Of a stretch of DNA of 64,000 bases, positions 25,301 to 36,904 are shown in pieces (positions within the stretch are counted from its first letter, which is position 1; each line of letters opens with the position of its first letter). The DNA lies in NCBI RefSeq assembly GCF_000004075.3, contig NC_026657.2, positions 33,032,732 to 33,096,731 on the forward strand, read 5' to 3'. Below the pieces are notes generated by a model, which worked only from the letters and a program-made list of their open reading frames with translations, made no database searches and was not told the origin of the DNA. A program made the translations under genes and the position numbers. This stretch comes from Cucumis sativus (lineage: Eukaryota; Streptophyta; Magnoliopsida; Cucurbitales; Cucurbitaceae).

Positions 25301-28300
25301 ATAAAATTTCTGGAAGAACAAAAAGAAGAATTGGCCATGGTAATTTCAGATTTATGACTTTACCTTCACCTTTCTGTCCACGATAAAGTAATGGAGTTAA
25401 ATTACAAATTTAGTCTCTAAACTTTGAAGTTTATATCCATGCCTGATTTTTTATTTTATTTTATGTCTAATAGGTCCTTGATATTTTTTAAAATTTTAAA
25501 AATTAATCGATGTAGAAGATATAAATTTGAATTATATATATAGTGAAACCATAAACATTTGCATCTCTGTTTCACGTTTCAACTTATTGGTGCATTTCCA
25601 CTGGTTCTGAAGCAACTCACAGAAGCCCTTCTGGAAATGGAGGAGGAAAGAGCTGTGTGGTTATCGAAGGAGAAAACTTATATTGAAGCAATAGAAGAGA
25701 AAGTAAAATTACACGATCTGAAGGTGGCTTCTGCATCAAAAGAGATATCTAAGGTATGAGCTTTATGAGTCAACTTGTCAAGAAATCTGCTGAATATACC
25801 TCTTTGTTTCTTTTTTTAAAAAAAAAGAAGAGAATTTTCTAGCATATATTTCGTTCATTTTAGTTGGAGGCAATAATTTTTTTTCAAAATGCCGGTGGAT
25901 AACTAATTGAGTAATCCTTGTGGATGGGAGATTGGGTAGTAATTTTGTAAACCAACACCTTTCTATCAGTACGAATACTCTGTTTTGGTATTTTTTTAAT
26001 TTTTTTTTAAAAAACTGTGCTGATTTCTTTATGAGTGCGCTTTCGTTTCAGTATTTTCTCTAAACGACTTATAATTTTCTAATCAAAGCAAATACACGAG
26101 CCATTTTGGTAGTTCAGTTTAAGATTTTTATTTAAAGTATGTTATGTTTTATGTTTTTCTTTTTCAAACTTAAAATTAATGTTGGAACATTTAAATTTCA
26201 TTCCCTAAAATTGAGTTTGTTCTAAATATTAGAGGCTTAAATCACTATCCTATAACCTTGAATTAAAAAAAAAAAATTATTTAGTGAAAAGATTTTGGAA
26301 TTCAAAAGATTTAAGTACTTCAAATACTTCTTTAGAAGTTCTTCAGATCCAAGGTCTAAGTTCTCCCAAATAACATTTTACTGTTGTTGGACTTAGAAAG
26401 ACGCCACTAATTATGAAATTTATTGTTATTGTACTAAGTACTCCCAAACATGAAATTTCTTTTTGTGTGACCTATAAATTCTCCTAGAAGAAGCAACAAA
26501 ACAGGTAGCATCCTAAAAAGTAGGCATAGCTTCCACTCTAGTTGAAATTCTTTTGTTCATATTCAAGTCAGATATTACCATTGAAAAGTAGTTTTAACCT
26601 TTATAAAAATATATTATTCAATCTTCACAATGCATAAAGGATTTTTTTTCCTTCAAATTTTATAATTAAAAAAAAAAAAGAAAAAGAAACAAAACCTTTC
26701 GTTGATATAATGAAAAGAGTCAAATATTCAAAATACAACAATGTAGCAATTGAAAATAAATATTCAACTAAATTAAGCAGAGATTCAGAGAAGATAAAAG
26801 CATTCCAATTCAAAAAATGTCTTAAATATAAAAATTAGAGAAAGCCTTTGAACAAGAACACCATGAAATGGTCTTACATTTTTAATATCAAAGCCTACAG
26901 ATAGATTTTATAGTTTGCAAATGTGCATTTTTTATCTACTGGGAAAGTATTGATAACATGCATTTGCTATCTGTGTTACCAACATTAACAAAAAACGGTG
27001 AGTAATTATGGGTCACAAGCACACATCAGCCTAACTATTGTAGTCTTAGGGCTGATCTGATAACAAGCTATATACGGACTTTAAAGCTGTAAATGAAGAG
27101 CTAATTTTACATCAAGTTATTATATCTTGTAAGAAAAGAATTTGAGCTATCCAATGAAGGTTTAGACAAAGTCATAAATAGTCATCCCACTGTTCCGTGA
27201 ATAAATTCTTACCAGTTCCTGGTATTCCAAAGATGGAATGTGAAGACAAGATTATTAGTCCATTTTATTTTACAGTATACATTAACTGAATTGCACGTCT
27301 CCCTTTCTTACTTGTTCGATGTTCTTACAACCTTTATGCATTTTAATGTATAAAACGTGCAGTGCTTTCTTGTTTCTGATGGTTGTAAAGATGGTTAAAC
27401 ATTTGAACTTTACAACGTAGGTGATGAATGATTTGGAGTCTTGTCGTGAAGAATGCGAGTTACTGAAACAAAAATTGAGATGCTCAGAGGAGAATGAGAG
27501 ACGGGAAAAAGAGTGCAGGTATTTTCTAGACTTTCTTCTGAGTTGTATTTTCAGAGGGTTTGGTTGATTATGCATCTCTTTATTTACACATATTAAACGA
27601 AGCTTCAAAGTTAATAATGGTCCAATCTTTTACTCCGTTTAATAATATATGTAGTACTTTAACAGTGATAACTTTGTTTCTAATTCAAAAATATGTAACC
27701 ATACAAATAAAGGCGCTTTGATTTTTTTTAGCTTTTGTATTATCATATTACGTACTGCTATGACTTTCTATTGTTATTACAAATCCAAATTGGTGTAGTT
27801 CAGATGTTTGAGAATTTCATAATGCTTGAATTGTGGAACTGATTTAGTATTATTTATTTTTAAAATTTTGTTAATTGGTTTTGTCCTTGTTCTATTTGTG
27901 TTTTAAGTTCTTAAATAATAACATACTGGAGCATTTGTGTCCATGCCTTAGGCTTCTATCATCTATAACATATGGTATATATTTGAAGAACTTGTGAAAT
28001 TTGTTATGTTTATTTGTATTTTGTTAATTTTGCACATTTTGTTGCAGTCGGAAGAAGCTAGATGCCATAGAGAGCCTAAAAAATGAGAAAAATATAGCTG
28101 AGGTTGAAAATGAAGCAACTCAGCAAGTAAGTTATATACTTTCAGCACTTACTTTTTAATATTTGTGATTGTCCGAACCGGTTTACACACATCTTGACTA
28201 ATCTCATGGGACAAACTGTCTGACCTTGAAATATTTCCGTCAAGAAAACTTGTAGGAAATTAATTCATAGGTTGGCAACCACCATGGATTGAACCTTTGA

Positions 28301-29746
28301 CCTCATGCTGGTTACTCTGCACTTTTATGGATGTTGGATGTGAGTGTGATGGGATGATACTAATAGTTCAATTGAATATTTTCTGTTGACATCTTTTTTA
28401 ATATAAAAGACCATCTTTCATTGATAAGCAAGAAAAAAAATAAAGGACAATGGCATACAACAAAATAAGCCCACAAAAAGGAGCACTCTAAAGAAAGGGT
28501 CTTCATTCTCCCATCAAGCAAAATATGACCAAATGAATGATTACTATGATGAAAAGAATAATTACAAAAGAAGTTCGTCACCAATGCCCAAAGATAGACA
28601 TTAAGTCTCACAAGGGACCAAGCATCAACATATTCGCTTTCAATCCTTAAACACCGGAACATGGTACAAACCCAGCCTAATTCACTTGAGATTGTTTAAC
28701 AGGTTTTTCTTTATGAATTTTGTCTCGATCATCTCCTCTCAAACGGAGAATCTACATGGTCTTATGATAGGTCCCCAATCAAGAACATCTGTGCTAGGAA
28801 GTGTATGCATGGGTGCATAGGCAATATGTATGTAAATCAAACAAAGTATCCAACCAACATATTTGAAAAAAATAAAAAAGATCGAAATCATTACAGTTTT
28901 GTTTGTCCCGTTAGGTTTGGACATCTCTAATTAATGGTACAGGTGAAGCTTCATTTGATAAGCGACAACCATATGTTTGAAGAACCAATCAACTTTGGTG
29001 GAATTATGTGAACTTTAGGTTTCAGGTGAAATAATATTTCTAATTAATCACCCGTCTTTTCTCTTTCAGAATATTAGAAACCAGCTGCTTCTTGTGACGA
29101 AGGAAAGAGATAATTTGATGATTCAGATTCAAGATCTTCAAAGTCGTTCCATCGAAGTAGAATTGCTAAAAAATAATACCAATGAGATGGTAACGACAAA
29201 ACTTGTCTGTTTCTTATTCCTTTCTCTTAATGAACCAAGTTTTCTGAAATATTAAACATGCTATATCGATGAATTTAATGCAGTTAATAGGAGCAAAACT
29301 TCAAGCGGAAAAATTGGCCTCCAGAATTTCCAGCTTGGAAGTTAAGATGCATGATGTAAGTTCTTGACTATATTGTATACTCTTAAATAGATATTAAGAA
29401 TTTAAGACGTTGGTACTTCTAATTTCCTACTCTTGCTGAAAGTCTTAGAGCTAAAGCTTCTACAGAAAGCATATGTATCTATAGTTATTACCTTATCTAA
29501 CAATCTTGCCAACAGGATGAGGTTCAAAACGGCAAAGAAAAGGCGAAGTTTCGAATGAGACTACGTAGTACTCAAGCAAAGTTGGATGCGTTCCGCATTA
29601 GATATCAAGAAGTACTGGATGAGTCTGATCTCATGGATAGAAAGTACGAGAAGGCCACGAAGGACTTGAAGAAAAAGTTGACTTCAGAATGTATTGAGAA
29701 CCTTAACCTTAGGAAGCAACTTGCTTCTGTACAAGGACTAAGGTAA
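16352..29746 (+). CDS. KIN7O: Kinesin motor protein, KIN-7O (CENP-E-like) group, 32 exons, 1257 aa
   Basis: Microtubule motor with N-terminal head and long coiled-coil tail. Coding exons: 16352-16475, 16580-16669, 16755-16873, 17185-17298, 17393-17474, 17755-17822, 17905-17979, 19449-19594, 19688-19790, 20272-20352, 20508-20576, 20671-20730, 20808-20975, 21359-21415, 21903-22148, 22224-22286, 22393-22548, 22674-22778, 23273-23344, 23508-23657, 23757-23870, 23939-24025, 24209-24409, 24483-24671, 24956-25159, 25250-25339, 25613-25753, 27421-27518, 28048-28126, 29070-29189, 29284-29355, 29516-29746. All join in frame. The motor (about residues 1-334) has P-loop GQTNSGKT (78-85), switch I NLYSSRSH (187-194), switch II DLAGSE (228-233) and [10 protein letters not shown] (275-284). 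The rest is Glu/Lys/Leu-rich coiled coil, probably for dimerisation. Length is close to Arabidopsis KIN-7O (At3g10180, about 1270 aa). Intron 1 uses a GC donor. The final AGGTAAAT also resembles a donor, so an extra 3' exon is possible. Introns 7, 27 and 29 are long; introns 7 and 29 hold transposon remnants. Confidence 0.93.
17093..17168 (+). repeat. 17-bp direct repeat in kinesin intron 3
   Basis: AGATATGTCTAAGTGGA occurs exactly at 17093-17109 and 17152-17168, 59 bp apart, just before the exon 4 acceptor. It looks like a local duplication with no assignable function. Confidence 0.8.
18996..19046 (+). repeat. SINE-type 3' fragment in kinesin intron 7
   Basis: GATCTCTTTCCGTGTGTGTA followed by AGCTGGCCCGGACACTTGTG is a GC-rich block alien to its AT-rich intron. 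It resembles, in the opposite orientation, the segment at about 28164-28206 (GTGTGTGTAAACCGGTTCGGACAAT when read on the minus strand). I recall such GTGTGTAAGCTGGCCCGGACAC blocks from plant SINE-like repeats. Confidence 0.45.
28160..28320 (-). repeat. SINE-like element in kinesin intron 29
   Basis: On the minus strand, AAAGGTTCAATCC (28298-28286) is a good pol III B box, followed by a body and a GTGTGTAAACCGGTTCGGAC tail related to the fragment at 18996-19046. The direction is opposite to the kinesin. It lies immediately downstream (in its own sense) of the LINE remnant at 28380-28690. Confidence 0.45.
28380..28690 (-). mobile_element. L1-type LINE 3' coding remnant in kinesin intron 29
   Basis: A minus-strand open stretch encodes a peptide with [22 protein letters not shown] and GHILLDG. 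From memory this matches the extreme C-terminal region that follows the zf-RVT domain in plant L1 LINE ORF2 proteins (pattern RLNALLWASVTKLFCNYD...ILLDW). Only the 3' end is present, as expected of 5'-truncated LINE insertion, and it is antisense to the kinesin. It is non-functional. Confidence 0.5.
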
Positions 29747-30732
29747 ATATTTATTCATGTATATCCATAATATTAAATTGTGCTAACCCTTTAGATCAGG
29801 TCTAAGTTCTCATTCATCGATCTATCAAATGTATTATCTTATTTGTAAATGTTTGACATTAACAAAAACTCGGCTATAACTTAACTTCATCTACAGTTTG
29901 GATCAGTAGATGTCATTAGGTAATCTTATTATAGACTCAGGTTTTTTTAGATCAAGATTATTGTATATACTTCTGTAATATAGCTTGAGGGGAAAAAATA
30001 TTGTTTCTACCTGTCTTTTAAACCACAGCATAATACATTGGATCTTTGTTCTTATCATTCTTTCAAGTTTCAAAGGATGATATTTTCATCGACCTGTTCA
30101 TTAGAACATTTGAAAAAAATTGAATGTGCTATAACGTAATGATCTCAACTTGTGTTTCAAGTCGCTGTGCAGTATTTTTGATATTGAACTAATACATCAA
30201 TGAATTAAAAAAGTCAGATTAATCTAAAAAGTTCATTCACAAAATTCAATCTTACTACTTGAAAAAAGAATTTAGAAGATTTAAGTAAAAACATTCTCCA
30301 AATTTTGAGGCCATGAGTGATTCAAAGTAAGTTTCAAGTTGAAATCAAACTTTGTTACCATTGAAATACAACTAATCTCAAATATTGGAAGGGGAAAAAA
30401 ACTGAGTTCGTGGATCAATTCTTACATACCCTCGATTTCAATTTCAACCTATTGAATGGACATAAATAAGTTGAAACTTTTACTTCACAAGTGATAACAG
30501 CAAAGAACTCAGACAAAATTCAGTACAATCACTTCTTACAGCTAAAAGTTCTATGCTTTCAATTAAATTTAGAAGAGGTATTAATATTTTAATTTAAAAA
30601 ATGGAATATTGATCTATTATGGTTCCACTAATAAACCTAAAAACTCTGCTGGATCATATTTTCTGAAATAATAACTAAACATATGAAACAAGATAGTTGA
30701 GGCACTGATTTTGATGGAGTTGTAAGCAGAGT
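29747..30732. other. Kinesin / EMG1 convergent intergenic region
   Basis: About 1 kb of AT-rich DNA between the convergent 3' ends of the kinesin (plus) and EMG1/NEP1 (minus). It presumably holds both 3' UTRs and poly(A) sites. No gene or clear element is seen. Confidence 0.6.
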
Positions 30733-32763
30733 TCACCCTACATTCCATTTCTCTGCCAAATCTTTGCAAATATCCGCAATACAGCAACTAGCACTAAGAG
30801 GATATTCAGAAACTGCACAAATATAGCATAAATTGAAGAATTTAGGATTCCCAAGGCCAAGGCAATGGATTTAACTTCATACAAAATTTATACTACCCAA
30901 GAATAACAGTAGAAGTTTGAGCAATTGCTAACTAATAAAAATGTTACAATTATGAAGCAATATCCACTCTATGACATCTTGGGAAATGCTTTTTAAATAG
31001 TTAGAACTTTAAAACCCTTCTACCGTACTGCTTTTCCTCTTACTTTATAGACTTTTGCCCCCCGAACTTCTCTCTGTTGATACTTTATAGACTTTTTCCT
31101 CTTACTCAGACCTTTTCTAGCTAATATCTGTTGATACCCATTTTCTAAATGATAATTTCTATCTCATACTGCAGATGAATAACTAAATCACAAGTACTTG
31201 AAAATTTTGAGACACTCCGCCCCAAACTAACCTGGCATACCAACAATATATCCAAAATAGTGTTGTGTTATTATGTTTTTAAGTTTGACAATGAGTTCCG
31301 TAGTGTAGTTGGAACCCATGGTTAACATAGGTTAGACAGGGTAATTTGGAGCGCAGTGTGTCAAAAACTTTCAAGTTAAAGGTAAATATAGTTATGTGGT
31401 AATTTACTCCCATGTGATTACTTGAATAAACACGCAAAAGTAAACGAACTTACTTGCTAATAGATCATCCGTGTAATCAGTCTCAATTTTCCCATGAGCC
31501 ATTGCACCCACCTAATACATAGCAATAAAGGGAAGTTGTCATACGTTATACATCTAAAAATGAAGCATTAAAAAGTGTAATTTTCAGTTAGGAGGTTTGA
31601 AGATACCACAAAAACAAGGTCTACATCATCTTTGACAGCATCCAGATAATTTCGCACCTTGACCAACTTATCCGAACTATGCGAGAAGCCTGGTATGCAA
31701 GAAAAGAGTATGAAAAGTTTCTACCAAAACCCACAAAAGAGGAAGACATGCATTGGCTTACCCATTTTACGACAATTGGCAGGTAAGTACTGAGTTACAG
31801 GGTTCTTTATCACCCGAAAGAGTTTCTCACGCTTACCCGCAGCTGTGATGCTTAACTTTTGTAGCAATTGCACTGCGAAGCATTTGTCAAAAGATCAATG
31901 GAAAGGTCTATAAAAGGGGAAATTGCATTGATTACAACACACTCAAATAACAGAGATGTCCAGCAAAATTAGAACAAGCAAATCCACTTACACATAACTC
32001 CATAAAATCGTTTCTGCGTCCTTGGAAGACGAACGTATGGTTTAATTTCAATTAATAAACCTTTCTCAGTTTTCACATAAACAACTTTCAATCTTCCAGC
32101 CTTTGCAATTCGGCTATCGAAAATCGCCAAAAGCGCCTGAATCATTTACATTTAATATCACTACTGAAACCCAAATAATCAACATACAAAATTATATTTT
32201 TCATTCCATAAAACAATTCCCTATTTCATTGGGGAAAAAACAACAATGAGCTACAACAACTTACTTGATGCAAGATATCAGGTCTATAATCCCCAGGATT
32301 TCTGTTATTCCTCCGCAAATAATTGGAGTGGTCATCAGAATTCAACAGCTGGTAATTCTATAAGCACGAAACATGGAAATCCAAGAATATAAAATCAATA
32401 ATTAGCTTCTTAAAATTCATAAAAAGCATGAAATAACTTTGTTAAACGCCCAAAATGAAGGAAATCCTAAAACTTCAAAGCAGTAAGTGAAAAACAATAC
32501 ATTACCTTCCCAACTTTGGCAACTTCCAGAGAAGCTCTTTCAAGGATGAAGATAACACCAGCATTGCTATCATTCTTGGGGTCTTTCGGAGCAATAGGAA
32601 TACCTTCAAGTTCATGAAAGTCCTCCTTGGCTGGTTCTTCATCAGGTTCGTTCTCCAACATAACTTTCTTGGACGGAGAGGTGGATTCTTCGGCATCTTC
32701 GTCTCTGTCGTATTTCTCCGACTTCTTTCTCTTCTTCCCCTTCGCCGCAAATGGTCGAACCAT
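30733..32763 (-). CDS. NEP1: EMG1/NEP1, 18S rRNA pseudouridine N1-methyltransferase, 7 exons, 275 aa
   Basis: SPOUT-class enzyme that N1-methylates a hypermodified pseudouridine in 18S rRNA and is needed for 40S subunit assembly in the nucleolus. Exons in transcript order: 32763-32506, 32357-32265, 32136-31992, 31872-31762, 31689-31607, 31511-31454, 30812-30733; all splice sites are GT-AG and frames join. Visible family blocks: a Lys/Arg-rich N terminus (nuclear localisation), GVIFILERASLEVAKVGK, NSDDHSNYLRRN, RPDILHQALLAIFDSR, VRLPRT, then GAMAHGK (SAM-binding knot region) and ISEYPLSAS at the C terminus. The start MVRPF at 32763 is chosen because plant NEP1 proteins start this way. An in-frame ATG at 32859 would add 32 residues but lies only 12 bp from site II promoter motifs. 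Length is usual for the family. Confidence 0.92.
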
Positions 32764-32870
32764 GGTTCGTCCGAGCAGGAACTTCCTTGACGGTAGTCGA
32801 AGCTTAGTGCTAAAACCCTTGGAATAGATTGATTGTAGAGTAGTTGAAACCTTTTGCATTAGCAGATTTA

Positions 32871-32927
32871 TGGGCTGGGCTCTATCGTCTTTTCTTATCC
32901 GGCCTGTGAATTAGAGTGCATGGCCCA
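32871..32927. promoter_or_regulatory. Site II (TGGGCY) motifs upstream of EMG1/NEP1
   Basis: TGGGCTGGGCT at 32871-32881 (two overlapping TGGGCT) and GGCCCA at 32922-32927 (TGGGCC on the minus strand) lie 108-164 bp upstream of the preferred NEP1 ATG. Site II elements (TGGGCY, TCP-factor targets) are typical of plant ribosome-biogenesis and ribosomal-protein promoters, which fits the gene's role. Motif match only. Confidence 0.6.
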
Positions 32928-34527
32928 TAATCAGCACCCAAACTGAAAAAATAATAATAATAAATGGTTAATTTATAAAACAAAATTGAAAAATATTTTT
33001 GACTCGTATAAAAAAAAAACATAAATTTCATATTTGTCCCTCATAATTTCCTTTTTTTTTTTTTTTTAATCTTTGCTGTCATCTTTTTCATAAAAAAAAT
33101 ATATTTTCTTATTCTTTTTACACTAATAAGTTTATGTCCTTCATTTTTGCAATTCTGTTTTCATTATCAAATAATGTACCATCATTTATATTTATATCAT
33201 GGATTAATTATAGGTATTTATGTTATTTCACTGAGCTATTTTTTTTCTTTTTCAAAATTGTTTTATAAAATATAAATATTTTTGTGTTTTGTTTTATTTA
33301 AAAAAAGAAATCCAAAACATAAAAACGTCTTATTACCATTATTGTTTTGAAAATAAATTAATACTATAATATTAAGATTTTTACGGCATTAAGTTTTATA
33401 CATAAATATTTTTATTGATTTTTGAATTAACAAGACAAACCACCTTCGTTCTTACTCATTCTCAATTTCTCTAAAAAACATAGGTGGTTGTTCTCCTACT
33501 ACATCCCATAAAGGAATGTTTGCAAAATCCACGAAAAAAAAAAGTTATAATAGAGTTCATGTTACTACATTTTCTAAATTGCAAAAGTAATAAATTTAAG
33601 AGTGAATAGCAGTTTGATATATCTAATTATTTGTTAACACCCAAAAAAAATATTTTTTTTTAATAAAATTTTTGTCATGCAATTTCCCTCCCATAAATGA
33701 AAAGTAATTATAAGAGAATCTTATTGGTTTTTGTGTTTGGTAAAATAAATCAGAATTAAATGTCTTAAAATCACTTTCATAAGCCTACGGTTATATACTA
33801 ATTTTGAAACCCAAAAAGTAGCTCGTTATTCATCTATTTAAACACTTTATTAATTATAAATGTATTTAAAAATAAGACTACGTGTATTTTAATTAATCAT
33901 AATATTCGACTATGAAGATAGTGGTGCAACGTAATTAGAATTATCAAAAGCAGGATATATTCGTCTCCCTATTATTTCACATGCTATTTTTAATAATATT
34001 TGTGCCTTGGCAATGGGAAAATAAATTATGCAAATACCAAGTCTATGTTAATCTTTGATGTCCTCATTTTTAACTAAAAAAAAGATTAGACACCTTCAAA
34101 TAATGTTATCAACAATAAATTTACTAAACTTCCATTAATCTTACAGGGGAAACTGGTACAGCATGGAAATGCAAAAGAAAAAGAAAAAGAAAAACTCATT
34201 AAATATTAAATTCTATTAAGACGTTACCATGAGTTAAACCTACTCGATCTGAATCTTTTGGTAAACCCTTGCACTATTTTACAACTAAGATCTGCGATTG
34301 ACCATTTCAGGGAAACAAACAAGAAGAAAAAAGAGTTTGTTCTTATTTAGTGTGCTTGGTAGCAAAAACAGTCGAACCAAACTACAAACTACAAACACAG
34401 CACACGATACATATATATTTTACATATATATACACTCAGCTGTTCTCACTGGTAAAACCCTGTACATCCCAGAGAGCTTCCATGGAAATTCAACTTTAAT
34501 GCTTTTACTAAAACTCGTAACTCTCTT
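32928..34527. other. Intergenic region between NEP1 and the HAD gene
   Basis: About 1.6 kb of AT-rich DNA with T-runs (for example 33051-33067). It holds the NEP1 upstream region and, toward 34.2-34.5 kb, the probable 3' UTR of the minus-strand HAD gene. No other gene is seen. Confidence 0.6.
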
Positions 34528-36904
34528 TCACACTTTCACTCCAATTCTTTCTGCAACCTACACACATCAACATAACAAAATACCAGCATGTCAACCTTGG
34601 TTTTATAAAAACGACAGAGCCATAGTAGACGAATCGCTTTGATACAGATAAGAGGTAAGAGGTATACCTCTTTGAAGGAGTGTACATCACTTCCCCAAAG
34701 CCATGCATCACAACCTGCATCTCTAGCACCCCATACATCGTTCCTACGATCATCCCCAACATGTAAGGCATCCTCAGGTCTCACTCCCAATAATTCACAG
34801 GCTTTTAGAAATATTGTCGGATTGGGCTTCTCAGCTTCAACCTGTTGGAGATCAGGTTAGGAAGAACAACTGAAGTAAGTTCAAATGTACATGTCAAACA
34901 GTCGAAGTAAAGCAGTTGGTAACCAAATCAAGTCCTAGCGCATGAAATACACAAAAAAAAAAAAAAAGAGAAGAGGTAGCAGCAAAAACATATACAAGAA
35001 CATCAGAAGCAGTGAAAAGAGATTAATGAACTCACTTCAGCTGACACTGCTACAGCGTCAAACCAGTGATCACAATTCAAATCCCGCAAAAGAGGTCGTA
35101 ATCGAGTGTCGAAGTTTGACACAATAGCTATCTTTACACCTGCTTGTCTTAAAGCTTTGAAGACTTTCTCAGCATCAGGATCACAAAGGTGCCAAGCCTG
35201 CAAGAGATTTATCATTATCGGCAAAAATGATTGTTACAATAATAATAAAAGACATAAACAAACAGTGGAATTCCTAGAGGAAAAAGCGGCTGCCAGAAAT
35301 TAACCTTGTTAGTCGTATAGTAGTTGTAGAGTTCTTCAAAATACTGAGAATCAGAACAGCCTGTGGAAGAACTGACGATATATTGCCAAAAGGGTTTCCC
35401 GTCATTCACATATCTACAGAGTTCCATAAAAGCAATTACTTTCATTACGCCATTAATTAAAAAGGAACAGGAGAAGAATTAAAACAAAAAAACTTTTCGC
35501 TCTCTGGATTAATCAGACAAAACAATCCTCAAAAGATCAATTAATGAATAAAGGAATCTAGTTAGGATTAATGTTAAATCCTGAAAGTAAATTTAGTATG
35601 ATATCATCTAAAACAGAGTGAAAACCCATATTAATTGGTGAGGACATAATCTACCATTCAAATTGGAGATACTACTGCCATTTGAACTGATACAAAGATC
35701 CTGGGAAAGGTTTATTAACCATTTCCCCTCGGACAAAACAAAATCCTCAATGTTATGCAGCTAGCAATCAGGATCTCAATAGATCATTAACGAGTAAGCA
35801 ATTTCTCCAATAAAAAAGAATTGAAGAAAAAGGAAGGTATTTCTAAGCCTGGTTTGCCACTATTAAAGATATTTAGACCAATTTAATCTTCGGACTGACC
35901 AAGAAAACACAAACCATGACAATCAATTTTGATTAATATTTATTAAAGGTTTTAAGTCCACTTAATTCTGACAAAATAAATTTACAAAATAAACTAGGAA
36001 ACTGGATGGCCACAACCACAAACATAAAGCTAGAATTATAATGGTCAATGACCTAACAGTGTGAAAAAAAATTCGTTAAATACACAATAATTTCCTTGAA
36101 ACTATGCCAATTAAGCCCAAATAATTTTACACTAAACTACAAAACCCAAATAGCACATGCACTTTGATGAACAGCTAATCACCTAAAAGACATCTAATTT
36201 CTTCTTAATTATACGTTCGATTTGATCTAGTCAACAACGGTCTTTTGTCAATGAGGGTAATGCATGGGACTCTTCATTCACAGAAAACAAGGTCTCCAGA
36301 TCGAGACCACAACATTAAGAGTAATAAAACCAAAATTAATCATAATAAACTGAAATTCGAAGAAAGTCGACCTGAGGCGAGATCTACCCCAAGGCTTCTC
36401 ATACGCTCTTCTATATCTATTGAGAATCTCCCCTTCCGAGTAGTTCACTCCATACTTCTCACCTATTTCCCTATATATCTGCGACAAAACACATCGTAAG
36501 TTCGTAACCATTTAACACAGAAAAAACAGAAATAAACGAATTAAGACTTTGAAGAGAGAGAAAGAGAGGGAGACCTGAGCCATAGGCTGAGAAGGAACAA
36601 CAAGAGTCCCAACCGCATCAACGAGCAAAGCCTTATGAGTGATATCGCCATAGAGAGACCTCCGGTAATCCTCATAATCCTTAACGCCCAAGATTTCAAA
36701 CCCGATACCACTAGAACCTAGGGTTTCGGGTTCCACGGAAGCAACAGCAGAGGAAGCAAATGAAGACCCGAATCCTCCAAACGGAAGGAGGCGAGCAGCC
36801 GCCTGGACGCCATTAGAAGGAAATGGAGGTCGTGAAAGCAAAGTATTAGGAGAGAAAGTGGAGAGAATCCTTGAGATTTTGGTTCTAGTAGAAATTAGCG
36901 CCAT
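34528..36904 (-). CDS. HAD-superfamily hydrolase-like protein (HDHD3-like), 6 exons, 303 aa
   Basis: Exons in transcript order: 36904-36575, 36478-36372, 35413-35305, 35197-35036, 34841-34668, 34557-34528; frames join and end VAERIGVKV-stop. The first ~60 residues are Ser/Ala/Pro/Arg-rich and nearly free of acidic residues, which suggests a plastid (or mitochondrial) transit peptide. HAD motifs: I, LLVDAVGTL (D96; the usual second Asp is Val98); II, IVSNFD (Ser209); III, EAEKPNP (Lys241); IV, HVGDDRRNDVWGARDAG (Asp266/267, Asn270). A helical cap lies between motifs I and II. It resembles the HDHD3/YjjG-type HAD branch and Arabidopsis At2g41250; the substrate is unknown. The Val in place of the acid/base Asp makes ordinary phosphatase activity doubtful. 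I recall DAVGTL in plant relatives too, so this is probably family-wide. Intron 2 is long (about 960 bp). Confidence 0.9.

Noticed and set aside
32502..32750. Arg-rich 82-codon minus-strand ORF
   Set aside because: Out-of-frame shadow of NEP1 exon 1.
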